A stretch of 24,056 nt of DNA from Hirudo medicinalis (taxonomy: Eukaryota; Annelida; Clitellata; Hirudinida; Hirudinidae). The DNA lies in contig MPNW01000622.1 of the NCBI GenBank assembly GCA_011800805.1, positions 142,023 through 166,078 on the forward strand. The letters are read 5' to 3'. Position numbers and translations under genes: made by a program. Below are positions 18,909-24,056 of the stretch, piece after piece (positions within the stretch are counted from its first letter, which is position 1; every line of letters begins with the position of its first letter). The notes beneath the pieces were generated by a model, which worked only from the letters and a program-made list of their open reading frames with translations, was not told where the DNA came from and made no database searches.

Positions 18909-20511
18909 TATCAACTGAGGGAAACGTTCGCCGGTGTTTACAGGAAAGAAATTTCAAATTGCTAATATAACTAATCTTTATATTACTCTTGAGAGTTGGT
19001 TTGAAGTTTTCTTTTTAATATAAAATTCAATTTGAAGATAGTTGAAGTTAGATTGTATGTGTTTACAAGGAAACACGCAAATAATACGTTGCGCGTTATA
19101 CGCGCGAGGGGAAAAGATGTGTTCGGATTGGTTTTTTGTAAATAAGCTCAATTCTAATGGTTTTTAAAAGTTTTTTTTTCACAAAACGTTTTATTAACAT
19201 GTTTTTTAATTACTCCAACTTGAAGCTTTTAATTCTGAAAAATTGCTGGTGCCTATTATATAAATGTCTGCTGGAGGAATACAAGTAATAAATAAGGAAT
19301 GACGACGCTTTACAAAGGATTAGAAAGATTTGTTTTATTGTCCTGCATAGAATGGACATGGCAACAAAAAAAGATAGTTTACTATTTTTTATTATAAGGC
19401 TAAAAAAATCCAGAAAACCTTGCTTTATTAAAATACTATTTTTGAAGACGTTTCTAATTAATTCTGTTCTGTTACTTTCGTAGAACGTTTTTAATAAAAG
19501 TGAGGAGAGCATACTAGGAGATAAACTTCTTCAGAGATAAAGCTGAGGAATGGGCCTCATTCAAACTAATACTTTTATTCAAATTGCAGAGTAGCTGCAT
19601 TCAGTTCAGGGGCTGAAAGTGACAACATTCACGAATTTCATATGATCAAATGCATTAACTCTCTAACTTTGTCGATGATTTTTTTTTTAGTTATTGCTTA
19701 AAACACAAACAGTGTAAGTCATAACCGTAATTAAATGAAATTGAAAAACATTCAGTCACGACAAGACAAGATTAGCACTCATGAAAGATAAAAAAATATG
19801 TGAATTTGAAATAAACGGAAACATGTAAATGTAAACACAACTCGCAACCCACGATTCAAAATAAAGTATAATGAATCCAAAGTCTGCCTATCAGGTTTCA
19901 GTCACCCTCACAATGTGTGTCCTTGAAATTGTGAACCTGTTTTCGCAAAATCCAATATTAAACGTCACTCAGTTATTTACCTGGGACAAGAATTTATGCT
20001 AGGAATTCACAGAATGTCACCAGTCAACTAAACATATATGCATTTAAGCATTCTTATAAACAGTTCTTGTCAATCGTGACCCACCGTGTGTAGCCCCCCA
20101 CTTATGGATACTTACTGCACCTACCTCGAGTTTGTGCTTCCTACCGAGAGCCCACTAGCGGGGATCAGCCCTCCCTGGTTATCACTTGAGGTTTTACTTG
20201 GTTTATTTTGGATTGCGTGTTCACATTTATCTATTTCCTTTTATTTCAAATTTATATATTTTATTTTCTTCCTTTCATGAATAATAAACGAGGTGTCATC
20301 AGAAAAAAATAGAAGAGGTGACAAATTTTAAGATTTAATCTTGTTAAAACTCGAATTTTTCAATTTTACATATTCACAGAGACAACTTTCGTTGGCAATA
20401 ACTATAAAAAAAAACCCATCAACATGGCTAGGCATTAACGTAATCTAAGAGAAAATAAAGACAGCTGCAACCCCCACACCACTCTGGTTATTATTGGTTA
20501 TTACAAATCAC
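18909..20511. other. Gene-free AT-rich stretch
   Basis: There is a short CG-rich spot at 19085-19110 (GCGCGTTATACGCGCG) and a minus-strand open segment near 20115-20190 (GGLIPASGLSVGSTNSR before a GTAGGT donor) that is too short to call. Otherwise nothing. Confidence 0.4.
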
Positions 20512-20664
20512 CTTTGCAGCAGTTTTCAGATAAAAGGATGTGTGACAGAACATGCCAGGTGTAAATGACGGTTGGTGACATTGCTGGCAATAATCAGATT
20601 CCGCTCGAGCCACTGTAACGAAAGCCTGAAGGTGACATTGCAAAAGAGTTTTCATGTTGTCACC
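20512..20664 (-). CDS. Orphan Cys/His-rich exon downstream of IAP 2
   Basis: GGCTTGTAG acceptor and AAG|GTGATT donor enclose exactly 51 open codons: GDNMKTLLQCHLQAFVTVAR, AESDYCQQCHQPSFTP, GMFCHTSFYLKTAAK. Length divisible by three and both splice sites support a real phase-0 exon. The CH..., CQQCH and FCH pairs could bind zinc but match no finger type I know. It lies past the IAP 2 polyadenylation signal, and splicing from IAP 2 exon 2 (phase 1) would hit a stop at once, so it belongs to another transcript. Partners within 18909-20511 were not found. Confidence 0.45.
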
Positions 20665-20705
20665 CTACAAGCCAAAGGAAACAAAGTTATATAAGTAAAT
20701 AAAAT

Positions 20706-20711
20706 TTTATT
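20706..20711 (-). terminator. Polyadenylation signal AATAAA of IAP 2
   Basis: AATAAA on the minus strand lies about 58 bases after the TGA stop of the RING exon (20769-20771). This gives a short 3' UTR and places the cleavage site upstream of the orphan exon at 20512-20664. Confidence 0.55.
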
Positions 20712-20768
20712 GCAAAATAATTACGACGACAAGTGAGCGGAAATTATGCAGAATATCTTACGGCGACT

Positions 20769-23384
20769 TCAGTCATTCGGTATGAAGGCAAGGACCGTCC
20801 CACGAATGAGGGTTCTACAGACGGCACAGCTCTTGATCTTCGGGGCACAACCCTGGCACGAGACGAGGTGACCGCACGGCAGAAAGACGGTGTCGATGTC
20901 CTTGTCGATGCAGATCTTGCACAATTTCAACTGTCTCAACCTCATGTTTTCCTCACTTATTTTCAAGATCGCTGCATTTAGTAAGATTTGGGGTGGTCTT
21001 AACTGGATAATAATTTAATGCAATTTAATGCAAACTTCATAATTATTCGAATATTAAATGTTATTCTCTGCGACCGAAATTGCACTTTCTGGTTGAGCGA
21101 TGTTATTTCAAGTTCGAACATGCTTTCTACACTTCTGTTCATGAGGTGCAGCTGTAGATTTCCAAATAACATAGGAAGCCACTCAATGAACAGATGCTGT
21201 ACTGCAGCGACAGTTTCACACAGAAGGTAACGATCGGCTGTGATCGGGCAAGCATTTGTAAAGCCAAGAAGAAATATAATTGTAAGAGTCAACCCTAAAC
21301 CCAGCTCCTTACCATTTTGAATCTCTTCCTCTGACACATTCAATGACTGTTCCTTCCTCTTTCTCGACGTTCGACTAACCTCCGACCTCTCATCGCCGAA
21401 AGGGTCGGAATCGAACTCCAGTTTCCCTCCGACAGCTCCGTATTCTTCCGCACTGCCGACGTCTATCGAAAGTTTCGAAAAGATCGCCTCATTGGTCAGC
21501 ATCAGGTTATCTGTTTAATGATTAAGACCATGTCAGATGCAGAAACAAGTATGAATTCATTATAAAAAAGACTTTTGATTCATATAAAATACAAACAATA
21601 AAAATACAAATAACGTGAATACAAAGTAATAAGAACTAAAGTTTTACAGGATAATAATAATAATAATATGCAAATAAAAGAAAGTATAATACCAAACGGA
21701 CGTAAACAATGCAACAAAGCGGCTCCCACATCTCAAGGTAACCAAGGAAAACCGTTGGTAACCCAGGCAAAAACATAAACATTCTCAATGTTTGAGAATC
21801 TCCAGGATGTACGAGTACGCAAAAAAACGAAAAAGACGTCGGCTTCATCGCATTGCCCGGGACAATGACATCAGAGAATAAATAATGCAATTGATTAGAA
21901 ATAACATTTCAAGGTCTATGCCTAAAATATCTCCCAATACTTAATTAGAGATGATAATTACATAATTACTAAAAAAAATCTAACAGAACAAAAATATAAT
22001 TTCTGAACATCCAGCCGAGCAAAAATCTCTCGACTTTTTAACTTCTTCGGCCGACACAAATTTCTCTTTTGCCCTCACAGTGCGAACTGTTTGAATTTCT
22101 ATTTTGGCACCCAAATTTAACTTAATTTAAAATAGCTTTCTTAGTTTTAAATTATAAATAAATAATTGATATTTGGCAACTTCAAATTGATTCTTAAGAG
22201 CCACTCCAATGGGACGAGCTAGGTCGCGCGTGCAGACGGTCGGTCTCGCGTCTCAAGATGGTTAATGTCGTATAGGAGATGATTGCTAAATTAACCCGAA
22301 TGGATTAAAAAACACTTATCCGTCAAAATAATTAATTAATCTGTCAAAGTGCCACGGCATAAATACAAAAGAAAGGAGATGATGTACGGACATGAACGTG
22401 TCGTGCGGATCTCTCGGCAGTTCCTCGAAAGTAGGCATTCATCGATGAAATCATTCAATAAATAAAACTAAAAACTTCAAATAACCAATGACCTCTATCA
22501 GAAAATAAATTCAGGATCTTCTTCGTCGTTGCGTTGAAATCCCGGTCCGACCTGAGGACTCTTTCATCGAACTGTTTTGATCCGAACATCGTAAGACATC
22601 TGTGGTAAAAAACCTCGATTTCGTTGAGGGAGATGTCATTAGCAACTCTTCCTGCCTTGAAAGGACAATGAGGACTTTTGTCTACATGCTCCCTCGAAAC
22701 GATATCATTTGGCTCCCACTGGCATAAGGTCAGGCCACAATAAACGCACTTCACCGAATCACTCTTCGATTTGCTCTCGTATCTATAAAAACCATCGCAG
22801 GCGAGAGCCAACGGTGTAACAATGTGCGTGAAATTCCAACTCTTGAAAGTCAACAGCCTTGCTTCAGCGGATTTCATGTTGGTCGTGTCCTTGCACCTTT
22901 TTGCTAACGATTCAAAGCCGAGGCTGTCGGCTGACTTTAGTTTTACTTCTAAACTAATTCGGTTAGCACTATCTTCTTGATACCTCGGCTCGCAATCCAG
23001 TTCTAAATCTGGATTTTGCTTGAGGTTTTGCTTAGACAAACTAATAATATTGTTCAGAGTTTCATGTAACTGCTCTTTTGAAAAATAGGCAACAAAGCAT
23101 AGCTTAGATACCAGGCATGTGTGAGCGTTTCTTAAATGTTCTAATATTAAAACGAAAAGGATGGAGATTCGGGCTTTTTTTACAATGTCGTGTATGACCT
23201 CCAAATCCGGTTCATAACAGCAATGTGAACATATCACTTGGCGCTCCGGTGTAAACACGAACCCGGCGGAAGCCAAAATGGTCGCTGGCATTCCATTTCG
23301 TTTGACATGCCCTGTACAACTCGGAAGAAAACTGCTGATTCTTTTCACTCCATCTGCGGCACAAGTCTCCAAAGCAGGTTCCAT
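20769..23384 (-). CDS. Inhibitor of apoptosis protein, BIR-BIR-RING (IAP 2)
   Basis: Exons are 23384-22493, 21510-21313 and 20971-20769, all joined in phase 1, giving 430 residues. BIR1 (about 14-90) has C52, C55, H83 and C90, with 27 residues between the second Cys and the His (16 is usual), including a hydrophobic stretch. BIR2 (about 176-240) is canonical: LLTFKSW, GFYRYE, C213, C216, W223, H233, C240. Exon 2 encodes a basic and serine-rich linker. The RING (381-415) has all eight ligands and ends RTLIRGTVLAFIPND, nearly the same as IAP 1. The RING exon is 203 bases in both genes. A TTTCCAG acceptor near 23415, just before the ATG, suggests a 5' UTR intron. The expected role is an E3 ubiquitin ligase that restrains caspases or immune signalling. 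AATAAA at 20706-20711 follows the stop closely. Confidence 0.94.
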
Positions 23385-23399
23385 GAAAAATATGATCGG

Positions 23400-23416
23400 A
23401 GAATCTTTTCACACCT
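23400..23416 (-). promoter_or_regulatory. Probable 3' splice site of a 5' UTR intron before IAP 2
   Basis: On the minus strand TTTTGTTTCCAG is followed about 30 bases later by the IAP 2 ATG at 23384. The polypyrimidine tract and CAG are a good acceptor, so the first exon is probably non-coding and lies further right, possibly near the LTR. I could not locate that exon. Confidence 0.45.
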
Positions 23417-23707
23417 GGAAACAAAATGTCGAAATCTTCGCAATTAGTTATGAATCAGTAAAAACAAAAAAAAAGGTGACTCTTTATATTAAAATATTTA
23501 ATTAATAAATATGATGGAATTGAAAAATTGTAAACATTAAGTTATTTGTTTCCATCCTTTTGACGAAATTTGCTTCGCAGCATTTAGCAAAAACCTTGTA
23601 AATATATACCACCAACGCCTAATTCCGGGCGATCATAATTGTGTTAATAATTAATAATTACTTATATTATTCAGTCTCCAATTTTCGATTGAGAGGCAAG
23701 ATTACTA

Positions 23708-24014
23708 TGTAGCTTCCATAACTTGATGAATAGAAGAGCGGCTGTTGAGGCAGCGGCATTGACGACGAAGACGCTACAAAGTTTATTTACAACAACGGCG
23801 ACAATGCTTCGACTGACAACATAACTGCTGGAGTAGCAGCGTAGCGACGTAGCCGGAAGAGTAGGAGAGAGAAGGGAAGATTACCCTGACGTAGCTTCTT
23901 AAATAGCCTGTCAGGACAAAGGAGGATGCCCACAAACAAAGGATGCGCGCCTGGTAAGTCATCGCTGATAGGGCTAGGATCAGCACGTGATTATGATGGA
24001 TGTGCGATCCTACA
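23708..24014 (-). mobile_element. 3' long terminal repeat (LTR) of a retrotransposon
   Basis: On the minus strand the 307 bases start TGTAGGATCG and end AAGCTACA, the TG...CA ends being extended to a 5-base inverted TGTAG/CTACA. Inside, in the right order, are a TATTTAAG box (23898-23905) and an AATAAA (23782-23787). Immediately upstream of the LTR on the minus strand is a purine-rich tract, so this is the 3' LTR and the element body lies beyond the right edge. No primer-binding site follows the other end, which supports the same orientation. The superfamily (Gypsy, BEL or Copia) cannot be told. The flanking 5 bases TACTA (23703-23707) would be the target duplication. Confidence 0.72.
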
Positions 24015-24027
24015 ATACTCCCCTACC
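24015..24027 (-). other. Polypurine tract of the LTR element
   Basis: Minus-strand GGTAGGGGAGTAT ends exactly at the LTR start. Purine-rich tracts in this position prime plus-strand DNA synthesis in LTR elements. Confidence 0.6.
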
Positions 24028-24056
24028 AGAGAGTAACTAGCGAACGATAAATGCAT

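Noticed and set aside
19210..19512. 100-codon minus-strand frame
   Set aside because: Phe/Ile/Leu/Ser/Lys composition is what AT-rich noncoding DNA gives; no splice context or motif.
20110..20195. Minus-strand segment ending in GLSVGSTNSR before a GTAGGT donor, considered as an exon
   Set aside because: The acceptor is poor, the segment is very short and no joining exon was found.
20999..21502. A 167-codon minus-strand frame read as one protein
   Set aside because: Only 21313-21510 is coding (IAP 2 exon 2); the rest is intron past a clear GTAAGG donor.
21636..21890. Hydrophobic 84-codon minus-strand frame
   Set aside because: It lies inside IAP 2 intron 1, ends in an (ATT)n run and has no signal beyond length. 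It may be part of an unknown repeat.

Overview
This is a eukaryotic, invertebrate-animal nuclear window. It is AT-rich, its genes are split by many short GT-AG introns, and it contains tRNA-derived SINEs, LINE and LTR-element pieces and very many trinucleotide microsatellites. A lophotrochozoan-like animal would fit, but I cannot name a species. Two single N bases, each between two copies of the same ~115-127 bp, show that it is draft assembly.

Three gene models rest on several exons whose splice phases agree. (1) On the minus strand, 3310-9672, a 14-exon gene encodes a group II PLP-dependent decarboxylase homologue (cysteine-sulfinate/glutamate decarboxylase family, about 623 residues). All exons align to the family in order, but the PLP-binding lysine of the NPHK motif is Asn, the cofactor-stacking His is Ser and the DASW tryptophan is His. 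Exon 11 also carries a reading-frame conflict. It is either a pseudoenzyme or a decaying gene. (2) On the minus strand, 14970-16609, a two-exon BIR-BIR-RING inhibitor-of-apoptosis (IAP) protein of 460 residues. (3) On the minus strand, 20769-23384, a second, diverged BIR-BIR-RING IAP of 430 residues with one more intron. The two IAPs look like an old tandem duplication; each would be a RING-type E3 ubiquitin ligase with a normal second BIR and an unusual first BIR.

Between and around these: an unrecognised plus-strand gene at 1518-2051 broken by one base; orphan plus-strand exons at 11363-11486, 13118-13337 and 14233-14312; orphan minus-strand exons at 12849-12979 and 20512-20664 (Cys/His-rich); and a decayed, intron-containing copy of a repetitive 'LFDI-ACKC' type protein at 17740-18908, between the two IAPs.

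Mobile material: a 307 bp 3' LTR with adjoining polypurine tract at the right edge (23708-24027, element on the minus strand, body outside the window); two SINE copies and a SINE tail; a LINE fragment (2259-2510); a GC-rich dispersed repeat in three copies; and an AT-rich dispersed repeat in two inverted copies that flank most of the decarboxylase gene. Remaining gene-free stretches are AT-rich and I see no coding signal in them.
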